DNA of 64,000 bases. It comes from Rhynchopus euleeides. Lineage: Eukaryota > Euglenozoa > Diplonemea > Diplonemida > Diplonemidae. Made by a program: the position numbers and the translations under genes. Each line of letters starts with the position of its first letter. Position 1 is the stretch's first letter. Where the stretch lies: positions 620,001 through 684,000 of the forward strand of contig OY723304.1 of assembly GCA_963210315.1 (NCBI GenBank), in the 5' to 3' direction. Below the pieces are notes generated by a model, which made no database searches, was not told the DNA's origin, and saw nothing but the letters and a program-made list of their open reading frames with translations. Shown piece after piece: positions 13,058 through 25,143 of this stretch.

Positions 13058-15198
13058 TCAGATGCTCATCGCCTTCTTCAGGTTGGCCTGGATGGTGTTC
13101 ATGAACTCGGTGGTGTTCTGGTAGTTCTCGCGGGTCATCTTCTTCCCGTAGATCAGAAGCGCAAGGTCCTTCGTCATGAAACCCTCCTCGACAGACTTCA
13201 CGATGACGCGGTCGAGGGTGTCGGCGAACTTCACGGCCTCCGAGTTGCCGTCCATCTTGCCACGGTGGCGGATACCGCCGGTCCAGGCGTAGATGGATGC
13301 GATGGGGTTGGTGGAGGTCTCGTTACCCTTCTGGTGCTCGCGGTAGTGGCGGGTGACGGTGCCGTGTGCCGCCTCGGCCTCGACCGTCTTCCCGTCGGGG
13401 CACACCAGCACGGAGGTCATCAGACCCAGCGACCCGTAGCCCTGCGCCACGATGTCCGACTGCACGTCACCGTCGTAGTTCTTGCAGGCCCACACGATGC
13501 CACCGTTGCCCTTCAGCACCTGGGCAACCTGGTCGTCAATGAGACGGTGCTCGTACCACAGACCCGCCTTGTCGAACTGCTCCTTGAACTCGTTCTCGAA
13601 GACCTGGTCGAAGACCTGCATGAACATCCCGTCGTACTTCTTCAGGATCGTGTTCTGTGTGGGTGTGTGGTTGTGTGAGTGCAGGGATGATCCGGCACGG
13701 GCTACAACCCAGAGAGTATGAACATCCAGTGCAGGACGGATCTACACATTCTTGTGCCGCAGTGATGCATGAGCCTGACTGACTGAAGTTCTGACCACTA
13801 CACGAGTTACTGACGCTGAGCGGAGGTGCCAAATCACGAGCAGTCGTGACATTGAACTCACACCGGAGTCGGTCATCGGCAGCCAGCACATACCTTCGTA
13901 GACAGCTGGCACGGGTAGTTCTTCATCAGCGAGTAGGTGAAAGAGGAGCGGGCGAAGTCGATGATGCTCTGCTTGTAGTTGTACATCCCCATGGCCACAC
14001 CGCCGTCATCGCCGTATGTCGCCACCTCATGCGTCTCGGGCTCTGTTGGTGGCGTGGTGTGTATGCACAGACTTGGGGGGGAGTGTCGACGCGCCCCTGC
14101 CACCTGCTTGAGAATCACAACTTGCGATCACACAACACAACCACTCCTGCCACATACCGCTGCCGTCCGCAGGGGTGAAGGTCATCACCAGCTTCCCTGC
14201 ACGGTCGATGGTCATGTCCGTCGCCTTGTACTGGTCACCGTGCGCGTGGCGGCCGACGATGATGGGCTTCGTCCACCCAGGCACCAGGCGGGGAACGTTG
14301 CGGATCAGGATGGGCTCACGGAACACAGTCCCCCCCAGGATGTTACGGATGGTGCCGTTGGGCGAGCGCCACATCTTCTTCAGCCCGAACTCCTCCACGC
14401 GCGCCTCATCTGCAGGAATGCGTTAGTGGGTGGGCTATGCATGCATGCGAGGAAGACGGCTAACCCAACGCCTGCCTAAAACACGACCCCACCCCAGACG
14501 ACCAACTGAGAAGAACCAGCAGGAGGCTTCCCTCACTGGGACCCTCTGCTCTCTGTGCCGCACTGTGCCATGCAGCCGAGGGCCTGCCCCACTCAAATCA
14601 CTCAAAACCCACTCACACCCAAGCTGCACTGCCATACCGGGCGTGATCGTGGCGCACTTCACGGCACAGCCGTGCTTCAGGGTGGCGTAGGCGCTGTCGA
14701 CGGTAACCTTGTCGTCCGTGGCGTCACGGTGCTCCATGCCCAGGTCGTAGTACTCCAGGTTGACATCGATGAAGGGGTGGATAAGCTTCTCCTTGATGTC
14801 CGCCCAGCTGTGTCAGGTGTTGCGGTGCCGGTGTTGAGGGAATGAAGGATGAAAAACGAGTTTGCCCGATAAAGTGATCCCGCAGACACACACAAGGCGC
14901 GGAGAAGGAGCACCGCAACGCTCTCAAGAGCGCCCCCAGCTGGGACACCCATCAACAGGCCACGGGGAGCCGTCGCTCTGTGCCACTTTACAGCCGATGT
15001 TCTGAGGCGTTCTCATTCACCCTTTCTCAATTTTCTGCACTTCTGAGCGAAGGCCTCATATACACACACGTTGGCATACATAATCCGGGTCATCTCGTCA
15101 CCGTCCATCTCAACGATGGTCCCATCGATCTTGATCCGCGACTGCTTCACGGCAGTTGCGCTGAACGCCCTGCGTGTCATAGCCATGCCGCTGCGCAT
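13058..15198 (-). CDS. IDH: NADP-dependent isocitrate dehydrogenase
   Basis: Five exons, 15198-15080, 14807-14638, 14409-14158, 14042-13894 and 13654-13058, give 428 residues in an unbroken frame. The enzyme oxidises isocitrate to 2-oxoglutarate, making NADPH. Family motifs appear in order: [90 protein letters not shown] and [11 protein letters not shown]. Length is normal for the eukaryotic NADP type. The first 20 or so residues are basic and hydroxylated ([17 protein letters not shown]), which suggests mitochondrial import. The four introns (272, 228, 115 and 239 bp) all begin GTATG and end AG. The identification is secure; the location is inferred. Confidence 0.97.
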
Positions 15199-16665
15199 TG
15201 TGATGCCTTGTTGCCCTGGGATCTGCCGTGGATGGTGGGTGGTGTGCTACGTCACATTGAGTGTAGCGGAGCAGAACGCCAAACCAAGGCCAAGGCCTGC
15301 TCGCCGTCGGGGCACGGGGGGGCGGGGGGTAATGGAGCATGCCTGCCACCATGATTCCGTTTGAACCCACCAGACGAGCTTCGGCGTGGCAGCCGAGAGG
15401 ATTGCAGAAATCACACACAACAAGACCCAGAGGATCCCTGCAACACCTCCCCACCTCCCACCTGGCCAAACTTTTTTTTTGCACGCATCCCATCTAATGA
15501 TGCGTTGCCTTCTTGTCTTGTGACTTTTCCAGGAATTCTTTGCCTGACTCCGGGAGGGGAGGTGTGGAGGTGAACAGCAACCGGGCCTCCACCTCGGGGA
15601 GAGGGGCGCTTTCAGGGATCCCCAGAAAACTCCCCGGGGATGTCGGAGCAGGAAGCAGCAAACAAACCCCGGGGGGGGCAGCGCAGCCGCTGCCATGCCC
15701 ACACTTCTACGATACATCATCGGCATGCATGACAAGCAGAACGCACGTCACCAGCCAGACCCTACAGCCAAAACGGCCTTGACACCATGCGTTATTAATT
15801 TGTTCAACAATACACTGGGGATCTTCACTGTGGCAGCCCTCTCCCTCAAGTCGTGAGGGGCACATCTCTGTGTGTGCACTGCCTCTCTGCACCTTCGAGG
15901 CAGCAGGGGGCTCACCCCCCGCGACCAGGCCTGGGCGGGGAACGAGCCCTTTTTCCAGGTTTTTTGGGTCGGGGAACCAGGTTTTTTCTAAGAATTTTTA
16001 CAAGGGATTTTTTGCTCGCCCCCCCACAGTTTCCAGGCGCGTGCCCGTCAGGCGGGACTTTTTCTCTGATTTCTCTCCGCGTCATCATGTGACAGCTCTC
16101 GAGTGATGCCCAGAGATGCTTGCGGCAGAGAGTGCCCCTCATGCGCGTTACAGCTGAAAATGAATGAGGATCACCTGGCGCTCGTTCTCATCGGGGGTTG
16201 TGCTCCGCAGGGACTCAATACACCTTGGCACTCTCGCAGGGCTGGACATGCCAGCAGCTGGAGGACAGTTACAAAGCTGCCACTCCCCGACGCCACCCAC
16301 CTGCTGGCCCCTTCAGGTCTGAAAGCCCAAAAGCTCCCGGGGATTTTTGCAATGGTGCGCACCATATTCAGCGCAGTAGGGTGATCTCTCCGATTTTCCA
16401 AAACTGCTGGTTTACTGGTTTGGGGAACGGTCGCCGGCAGACCGTTGAAATGCCCGTGTTAGCAAGGCACACTCACGTTTCAGGGAGCGTGTCGCGTGTC
16501 ACGCATGTCGCGAACGCGGCAAGTGTACCTCCCAGGTGGGGAAGCCCGACCTCCTGTCCGATGTCAGTCAGGCTTCGAAGAAGCGCTTCATGGATGCGGC
16601 GCTGACCTCCTACGCTGCACTGTACCCGGGGAAGTGAGATAGATGGACGGGCACACGCTACATTG

Positions 16666-16720
16666 GGGGTCTGGGGGGCGGTGCCCCCCAGCCGCCGGAG
16701 GCCACGGTAGCGAACATCTG
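16666..16720. repeat. GC hairpin repeat, copy 1
   Basis: The core GGGGGGCGGTGCCCCCC, followed by AGCCGCCGGAGGCCACGGTAG, is a near-palindrome that folds as a hairpin. Other copies lie at about 16835-16890, 21421-21478 and 39741-39795. Confidence 0.85.
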
Positions 16721-16834
16721 TTCGTGTGGGCGTACAGATTCTGTGCGAGTTGGCTGCGTCCTCAGAGGCGACTGGAGTGGTTGGACCCCGACTTGATGGG
16801 ATTCGAAGGACTTGAGTACGAGACGTACGCCACA

Positions 16835-16890
16835 GGGGGGTCTGGGGGGCGGAGCCCCCCAGCCGCCGGAGGCCACGGTAGTGAACGTCT
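16835..16890. repeat. GC hairpin repeat, copy 2
   Basis: This is the same unit as at 16666-16720, 170 bases downstream and in the same orientation, with GGAG at the hairpin tip and the same CCACGGTAGTGAACGTCTG tail. Confidence 0.85.
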
Positions 16891-19092
16891 GGCTCTCCAG
16901 TTGGCCAGCAAGGCGAACGGTACGTGGGACAGACTTCCCTTCCATCCTTGTGCGCGCCCTGTCGACTGGGGAAAACTTAGAAAAAGTTTTTTCCTCTGCG
17001 AAACAACCTTAGAAAAAAATTCCCCTAACAAAATTCTTAGAAAAAAACTTTTTTTCCCCTTACAAAAATTCTTAGAAAAAAAGTTCAGAATCCTGAAAGT
17101 GGGGAACAAGCCCCCCAGTTAGGAACAGCCCTGCCCGCGACTAGCGATATTTTTTTTATGACAACCAGAATCCTGCCCACCCTCCCTGCCCCGGGATGCC
17201 TAAAGACGAAAATGCCTGAAGACGACGGGCCGGGGGGGATGAGAGAATTTGCAAAAAAAAACGGATTAGAGGGGACGGGGGTGACGGGGTGGAGAAATGG
17301 AACAGCGCATCTACACGCCAAAAGGGGGGGAAAATACGAAGGCAGGGGACGGTGGGATGGGGCGGGGGGGTGTGGCAAGTGTGCACCCCACACACACGAG
17401 GGGGGGTGTTATGTGTGTTAGGCTTCAAAACGGAAAGGCCGGCTGCAGCCTCAAAGCTTTTTTGTTAACCCACTCTCGAGCATGGGGGAGCACACTGCCA
17501 TAATGGTATATCTACAGGGGCGGTGGGTGTGGGGGTGGGGGAGTAGGGAGTGGCTCGTGAACCCGAACCCAATTTTTGACAACGAGTAAAGATAAAAGGC
17601 TAGCCTCCTGCCTGGAGAAATAGCAGGCAGGCCAGGTGGCTAGAAAGGAAAGCAAAGACCACACACGCAACAGGCCGTCTGTGCAGGGCACCGGGAGGGT
17701 GACCAATCGAGGCAGGGCAAACTCCAGAGTGGCATGGTCGCAGCCGATTTGCCTGAATCGATCACGCCGAGACGGTTCTGCAGGCCTTGATGCCCGGTAG
17801 TCTGAGGTGTTTATCAGAAGATACGTAGCTATGTTTGACACAAGTCCCTGCCTCTGAAACATCGTCAGATGCAGGAAAAGGTGGGAAGAGGCGGTAGGGG
17901 AGGGGAGGGGAGGGAAGGGGGGGGGGGGGGATATTTGCACTGTATGCATCGCTTGCTCTTTGCGGCCTTTCCTTGGCAACCTGCTAAAATTGCCCGGGAA
18001 AAAAAACTGTGGTTTATTTATCATTGCAGCCGGGGCCGATCAATCGGACGATTTTTGAAACGATTCTTGCGATGCCGCAAGAATCAAGAGGCGCAACAAG
18101 ACATCTCGGCCGGTGACAGATCAGAAGTGGTAAGGCTCTGGCACTGTGCCCTTGCAGGCAGCGTGCCATCCTGATCTTCCTTTGCTGGAGTCGAGTGGGG
18201 TCGGGAGATGGGTGCTGAAAGCAAACAAACAAGCGGCGCCAGCCGCTTGCTTGTCTTTTCCCATTGGAGCGGGGCCAAAAGACCCACCAACATACACCAA
18301 CCCTATCCAGCCAAGGCCTGACTGCGGATGCAGAGGGTCTCCGGAGACCTTCGCAAATCCTGTTCTGAACGATTTGTTATTCCTTCTGACTACTGTAGGA
18401 GGGGGTGGGTGAGGGGAAGGAAGGGGAGTGTGGCACATATATGGCGCCAAAGCAAATGCATGCAATTTTGACACGGGAGGGTGGGGAACATGGGTCCCGC
18501 ACAGGGGTCTACCCACGCTGAGCGTGGCCCCAACGGGGGGAAGGCCGGGTGGCCTTGCGGGGAACGCAATAAATCTACTGGGATCGGGTACAACGTACAC
18601 TGGATTCTTCTTCGGATGTGAGCGGGAAAAGGGGGTAAAAAGATAAGGCGTTGTTTGTGCGCCAAACCCGGAGGGGGTATAAAATAAGAGGGTGGGAGAG
18701 GGGTGGTACACGTGTGACAAACAGCAGCCTGGCCTGCAGTGCAGTACCAAGCAGTGTTGCCCCTTCTTTTAGTGTTTTGTGTTTCGTGAAATCCCGTTGC
18801 GGGGTGGGAAATCCCAACCCCCCCTCAAGGGGCTGCCTTCATCACGGTTTACGATTTCGAGGCAAACCCACCGAGTGATCTCTCTGCCTGTGAAATCGTC
18901 TGATCTAGATCTGGGGGTGGGATATCTCGTTGTTTTGCCGACCTCCCCCTGCACGCATTGCACACAACCTGCGCATGGCTGGCAGAAACGGAGCAAAGGG
19001 GAAGCCAAATAGGGTTTGCAGGCTTCATTCTTGCCCCTCGGGATGATTGTCGCAACGCGACAGACGAGCAGTGAACAGACCATGCCTGGAGA

Positions 19093-20365
19093 CTAGAAAT
19101 CGCCTGCCTCGTCGTCATCCTCATGCAGGTTGTAGGACTGCTGGGTACTTTGGGACTGCATCACATCTGCCCCGTCATCCCTCACAACGGTGCATGTGTC
19201 CTCGTCCTCCGAGGGGCGAGTCTCGCGCTCCTTGTAGTACCACACCAGCCCCTGCTTCAAACCCTTTATTTTTGTGGGAGCCCCGCTCTCCTGCGAGAGG
19301 ACAGGCTCGTGGCGGAAGTTCCGCATGCACCCCTGCATCACAACCCCGTCGATTGTCATGTGCCCGATGTCAGCCGTCAGCATGTCGCGGTGCATGGCCG
19401 TCCGGAGCAGCTCGATCGCGAGTGACGCCACCGGATCGTCCAGCCACCTGACGTAGGGAATGCGCACCTCCATTTGCGGCTTCAGCAGGCGCATCAGCTG
19501 CCGGTCGGAAGTCTGCGTCCCAAACTGCTCATGGAGGAAGCCCAGGAGGCACTTGGGATACTTCCTCTGGTACACATCCCCGCTTTCGAACTTCCCGGGG
19601 TACACCTTGTTGATGTCCACCCCGTCCTCCTCATCGATGACCTTGCTGCAGATGCGCAGGTAGAACGGCTCCGCAACCTTCAGCGACTGCAGCACGCTCC
19701 TCCAATCGGTCCCCTCTGCGGGGAGGTCGTGCTCCTCCACCCAGCCACGCTCTTTCAGCTGCATCGCCCGCTCCGGGTGGACAATCACGCCACGCCCCTT
19801 CAGGTCCAACACCTTCGCGTAGGCGCTCTCCACCTGCGCCTTGGTGTATGCCTCGTGCTGCAAGAGGCGGTTGCGCAGCATGTCGAGCAGCGTGCTTGCG
19901 AGGTACCAGTTCCCCTTGTCGTTGTCCCACTCGATCCAGCGGTAGAGGCCGCTCTTCATCTTCTTCCTGGCGCTGACAACGGAGTTGGGGCGAAGCTCAT
20001 GCGCCGAGAACCAGGCGCTCGGTTTGGCGTGATCCGGCAGCATCGGCAGGGAATCCCTGAGGAGGTTGAATGTGCAGTAGAACAGGTCCTTGTCGTACTC
20101 AGCGGAGGGGAGGTCGGGGTTGGGGCTGCTGCCCACAGGCTTCTGCATCACCTTCATCACATGCGGGCACTCCGAGAACATCGTCCGCTCGTCGGTCGTC
20201 ACGGTGGGGCCCCCAGACTCGCTCGACACATCGGCTGTGCTTGCCTTGGCGCCGCTCCGCCCAGCCCCCTGGCGCCGCTGCCTCTTTGCAGCAGTCGTCG
20301 GAGGCGCAGGGCTCGGGTTCTCCAGAGGGCGCTTCTTCAACGAGGTCTCTGTCGACGGCGCAGAG
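19093..20365 (-). CDS. Unrecognised protein, 3' exon of a larger gene
   Basis: This open frame ends with a stop at 19093 and begins after a good 3' splice site (CACCACAG) at 20366-20367. The upstream exon was not found, so the protein is N-terminally incomplete. If it starts inside this exon, the first ATG is at 20181. The exon opens with a basic stretch (KKRPLENP and, 14 residues later, KRQRRQ) that could be a nuclear signal. About 330 residues of folded-looking sequence follow, with YRWIEWDNDKGNWYLAS, LKGRGVIVHPERAMQLKERGW and IPYVRWLDDPVASLAIELL, and then an acidic tail. I recognise no family. A retroelement fossil begins only a few hundred bases upstream and may have displaced or separated the 5' part. 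Confidence 0.6.
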
Positions 20366-20559
20366 CTGTGGTGGCAGTGTGTGTGGGAGGGAGGGGCAAT
20401 GTAAGCTGTGCCGTGAAAAGGTGTGCCTGCCAAGTCTCTGTTTCTCTCTCTTGGACGCAATAGCGTAGCGTTGTGTGGGATCGCTGCTGTTCTTGCGTTT
20501 GCCTCGCGCACGGGTCGGCGAATGTGGCACGGGGCAGACTGGGAGGCTCCACCCCCCAT

Positions 20560-21125
20560 CCCCACATCGATACGGCGGGAGATGGGCAGAGCCCGCAGCC
20601 TTCTTCGCGAGAACACATGGGTAGTAGATACACCGACGGAGCTGAGTGCGTTCACCCTCTGGACTGACGCGAGCAATTGGGCATGGGCTGCCTTGCTTGA
20701 GAAGCAAGAAGACCTCCATCGTATCAAAGACCTCCACTCGCATATTTTTGTGAAGGAGGCTACGGCTGTTGTTCTCGAAACAATGTTACTGGAGCCTTTT
20801 ATCGACCCGCAGCCTGGCGTTACCACGATCGATTGTTGTGGTTTGGTGAAGGCTATGCATAAGGGCCATTCTTCTTCTTACACAGTAAACCGGCTCTTGT
20901 CGAAACTCTGTACTTTCTGCAAGAAATCGTACTCCTTTCGCTTTATTATAGACACCCTGTCCAGCAACTGTGGGAGAACAGTTCCGGACTACTTTTTGTT
21001 GAGCGCACACTTGCTGTCTCAAGGCTGTGTTGAGGCCCTGTGAAGTGGCATGAGGTGCTAATCCAAAGCTTCAGTCGTACGATTTCCTTCGTTACTTCGC
21101 GACTTCGCTACGCTTCGTCGCTCGT
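20560..21125 (+). mobile_element. Retroelement fossil: RNase H end
   Basis: A plus-strand frame in this stretch has the features of a retroelement RNase H: LWTDASNWAWA, KEATAVVLE, IDCCGLVKAMH and a closing segment before a non-coding tail. Only this terminal part is present, so the copy is broken. The tail, about 20930-21125, is roughly 90 percent like 34888-35085 by eye, so both come from one family. Whether the family is DIRS/VIPER-like or Ty3-like cannot be settled from the fragment. It is older than the 40.8-47.5 kb element, whose end repeats look identical. Confidence 0.65.
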
Positions 21126-21139
21126 AACCAGGTGTATTT

Positions 21140-21650
21140 TTAATCCCCGGTCTTCCCAGCCAAAAATCTCCGATTCATCCCCGCTTTTTTCCAGCTAAAA
21201 ATGGTACCCAATGTCCCTCCTCCCCAGTGTGGGGCCCTTGGTCTTGTACCAAATGGGTTCCTTCCACGATTCCTCCCGCTCGCGCCATACTCGGGTGCTG
21301 GAGGAAAACCCCCAAAAAACGGCTTTCAGGACCGTTATTCCGACGAACCCCCTGATATGCCACAGCTGAAACAGCCCAAGGACTTGCTGCGGTTACTAGA
21401 CGGGCAGACACACGCTACACGGGGGGTCTGGGGGGCGGAGCCCCCCAGCCGCCGGAGGCCACGGTAGTGAACGTCTGGGCTCTTGGCTGGAAAAAACCCG
21501 GTTTTAGCTGGAAAAAAACTGGTATTTTGGCTGGAAAAAAACGATTTTTTGCTGGAAAAAAAACGTGGTTTTGGCTGGAAAAAAACCGGAAAAAGGGCGG
21601 ATGCCAAAAAGACTCATCCTCATCCCCCACTAGAAATACACCTGCTCGTA
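21140..21650. repeat. Repeat patch with GGCTGGAAAA units and a GC hairpin
   Basis: Five or more GCTGGAAAAAA units lie at about 21482-21590, and the reverse complement CCAGCTAAAA appears at about 21190. This gives an inverted arrangement around the third copy of the GC hairpin repeat (21421-21478). It resembles the AT-rich inverted segments at 15.95-17.09 kb, which also enclose GC hairpin copies. It may be a decayed DNA element. Confidence 0.5.
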
Positions 21651-21853
21651 ACTAGTAAAAACAAAATCTTACACTTGTGCCCGAATGGGTGCCCAGCAAT
21701 GGCAGCAAGTCTGATTCGTACACACGAGGCGAAGTGCGGCATACACGCAGATTCTTCAATGTTTAAACGTACTAAACCGCTACACGGTCCCATGAAGGGG
21801 ATCCGTTACATCACGCAACAAACACATTACAAAACAAGTTCTCTCTCTCTCTC

Positions 21854-24366
21854 CTAGGCTTGCTTTACACAGTGCAGGAGAATGGGCAAAGAAGTGAGTG
21901 GGTCTTGGCTCCTCTGTGCGGCATACCGTGTGTGCGCCCTTGCAAGGGAGCTGATGATAGGGGACGACGGGTCAGCGCATGCGGGGCGTGTGGAAGGCTC
22001 ACCAGACTCTGTCGACACAGGCAGCACCGACCGGCCGGGCAGCTTCTTGGGCAACAGAGGGGCGTCCGAAGGTGCGCCGTTGTGCACCTCCGCAGACTCC
22101 TCATACACAACACGGCCCTCCGGAGCCTCTGTCGACGACGGGGGCTCCATCTCGCGCACCACGCAGGACGACGAGGTCATGTCACGCTCCTGCGCTGCTG
22201 CCGGCGCTGCTTTCGGCGCTGTTTTCGCTGATACCACCGCCGCTGCAGGCTGCTTGGCGGCTTTCTTTGACACCACCGGCACAGGCTCGGGAGCAGGGGG
22301 GGGCGACGCAGGTGCAGCGCGGGCAGCGCGGCGTGCCGGCTTGCGTGGCGGCGTCGGCTCAGGCTCGGGCTCGCATTCCGGCTCCGGTGGGAACTCCAGC
22401 GCCTCGGGGTCGTGCTCTGGCATGACAGGCAGGTCCTGCGACGAGATGCCTGTGTTCTTCTTCGCCCTGCGCCCCACCAGGTTCACCGCCCAGTCGCCCC
22501 CGTGGTTCGCATCGACACCCCGCAGGCAGGCCTTCGCCATGCGGCCCCTGGCCTTCTCCGGCACAGGCTTCTGCCGCAGGCGCGCCGGGGGAGGGGGCAC
22601 GACTGGGGCCGCTTCGCCCTCCGGGCCACGCAGGGAGGGCTGGCTGGCTGCCCCCTCGTCGCCTTCGACAACTGCCAGGGGGAGCATCGGGACAACACCG
22701 CCCTCGCCGTAGCGCAGCACCTGTGGGTGGGGTGTGGGTGTGGGTTGGGAGCACTCAAAGCCGTGGGGCCTGTTGGGTTGGGGGCTTCGCCCTGACATGT
22801 GTCCAAGGCGGTCGCCTCTCTCTGTCTCTCGTGGGGCATACGGAGTTCGACACCAGCTGGGTGATGGCCTGTTCGATGGACTCCTTCGACATCGCCTCTT
22901 TCCGCTTCAGCGCCTTGTCTTGCTTCTGCGGGGCGGGGGGGATGTGTGTTGGTGCAAAACCCGTGAAGGTGTGTGAGTGACCCCACACGCATTGCAGCGT
23001 GCTGAGAAAGATAGCACCCCCACTGAGAGATACACATCATAAAAGCCGTACGGCTGTTTGGCTTCGCAGCAATGCAACATACCTGCACGCGCTGCACGAC
23101 TGTGGGCACAGGCCAGGCTGTGGTGGCGCTGCACAGCGCCCACAGCACCTCGCGCTGTGGGTGGGGTTCCCTGCCTGGCTGGTCGACATGCAGGCGGCAG
23201 TTGAGGTCGTGTGTGATGTCGGGGAGGACCAGGCGGGGGTGCCACGCAGCAAACACCGCCGCATGGCACGTCCCGAGCGCGGTGATCTGGCGCAGGTGGT
23301 GCTCGCGCGCCATCTGCAAGACCAGCCCCTCCGCCGCATCCGCGGGCGGCGCGAACCCCTTCAGGAGGTGCACATCCGACAGCTCGAGCGACACGGCGGC
23401 GGCGAAGTCCGCAGCCATATGCGCCTCCAAACGCCCCTGCGACGCGCAGATGTGCTCCCACATCTTGACAACCATGCGGCGCACCTTCGTCACCTCCCCG
23501 ACGGTCCCCTTGCGGATGACGATCTGCAGCCCACTGCTCAGGCCGAAGAGCACTCTGGCACGCGTCGCCACGAAGTCCTGCAAGGTCGCATCCTGCGAAG
23601 AGCACGACGCGTTCACAATACGAGCCTCGCTGTACCCAGAGAAGGCGCGCTCCACCATGTCGTAGTCGACAAGCTCCAGCCAGTTGTTCACCGCATGCAT
23701 GAGCTTTGCGGGGCTGCGCGACTTTGCGAGCCGCGTCAGCGAGTCGAACGTTGCGGCAGACGGCAGCAGGGGCGAATAGGGGTCGAGCAGGGCACAGGCC
23801 AGCGTGTCAGCCAGCCCATCGGTGTGCATGGTGTGCTTTGCCAGCTCCAGGATGCGGAAGTTCGTCTGGTAGCGCAGGTTGAGGGTGCGCGTCAGGCCTG
23901 CGGATGACACGGCAACATCGGAGAAGACAACAACGCACCACGGCTTGGTGGTGGTGTTGTCCACGCCTGCAGCCTCTGCGGCGCGCAGCGCCGCATCCTC
24001 TTGGCTGTGGATGGCGGCCATCAGGTCAGCCACGCGAGCGCACTGCCCCTCGGTGGTAGCCTCCGCCAGGAAGCACACCGGGGAGTTGCCGTCCAGCCGC
24101 ACGCGCTGCTCGCACCCCGGGCCCACCTCCTCCACGCGTGTGTTGGGGTGCAGCACCTGCAGGTGCTCCTGCACCAGCGGCAGGTTGATCAGCGGCACCT
24201 TCCGGACAAGCAGCAAGGGGGTCGGGCACCGCCACTTCGTGTCCTGCCGGATGAAGGAGCTGACACCGTGCAGCAGCGGGCGGAGGTACTCCAAGGTCCC
24301 CTCGTCGAGGCACGACCTGTAGTGCGTCTTCAGCACCACATCCAGGTCGACGTCGGGGAGCTGCAT
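21854..24366 (-). CDS. Unrecognised 744-residue protein
   Basis: Three exons, 24366-23083, 22925-22842 and 22720-21854, join with every junction between codons. The introns (157 and 121 bp) begin GTATGT and GTATGC and end GCAG and ACAG. The ATG at 24366 is the first of the frame after a CCCAG that sits one base upstream, so it may lie right behind a trans- or cis-splice acceptor. Residues 1-428 look folded and alpha-helical, for example LVDYDMVERAFSGYSEARIVNAS. Exon 2 adds a charged helix (KQDKALKRKEAMSKESIEQ). The last 290 residues are disordered, rich in Pro, Glu and Ala. No signal peptide, membrane segment or known domain is visible. Confidence 0.75.
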
Positions 24367-25143
24367 TCTGGGAGGGCGGGGGTCGCCAAACCTGAGCAAA
24401 GGGGTGGGGGTGGTGGCGGTGGCGGTGCTGTGGCGTGTTGGGAGGTAGCACAGCTGCAAGGGTATTCGTCAGAGGGGGTGGGGTCTGTCAGCAGGGAGAG
24501 GGGGGTGATAGGTAAGAAAATCTGTTTGCTTTTTTGAAAAAGGGGGGGGGGGGAGCGCTCCATTTCAAAAAAGGGGTTTACGAGAAATCAGCTATGCATG
24601 GCAGGGGCGCAGCAGGGTGAGGGGGGAGGGGGCTCGCGTGTTTGTATTGATGTTCAGTTCTATGCACCATCTTGCCGTGTGTGTCGGGGGGAAGGGGTGG
24701 GGGGGGGGGGGGGGCGCGCACACATGACAGCAGGTGGAGTCTAACAGCCGGCAGGCTACCAGCTGGGGGGTACAGGGGCTTTGCTATGACACAAAACAAC
24801 AATCTAGGCAGCAGAGGCAGAGAAGCAGAGAATCACAGGGCACAGCCCCCCCCCGGAAGGTTCAGAAGGCAGTGTGCCCGTTGTAGAATCACGATGTGGC
24901 CAACTGTGGCAAAAACACAGATGCCTGCTGGGTGGGGGAGTACAACGGAACACAAAAGGCGACAGCCGCTTGCTGCGGAGACCCGCTTTGGGGCCTGATT
25001 TTTTTCGCCACCTTACATAAAGGTGATTTTTTTTTGCGCTTCCACACAAAACAAAAAAAAACTGCAGCACGGAACTACGCCTTGCCTCACAGAGTCCAAC
25101 ACCGCACCACACACCCCCACCCCCCCCCCCCCAAATCCCCGAA
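24367..25143. other. Spacer between two minus-strand genes
   Basis: This contains G and A runs and a (GGC/GGT) patch, with no supported frame. It should hold the 3' end of the giant gene's transcript and the 5' end of the next. Confidence 0.5.

Larger units (their letters stand above)
15199..19092. other. Long repeat-rich stretch without a supported gene
   Basis: Around 15950-16020 and 16975-17090 there are AT-rich segments built on CTTAGAAAAAA and its reverse complement. They lie in opposite orientation and may be the ends of a degraded DNA element. Between them are two copies of a 50-base GC hairpin repeat. From 17100 to 19090 I see no recognisable domain and no exon series with the local GTATG donor style. 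Confidence 0.5.
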
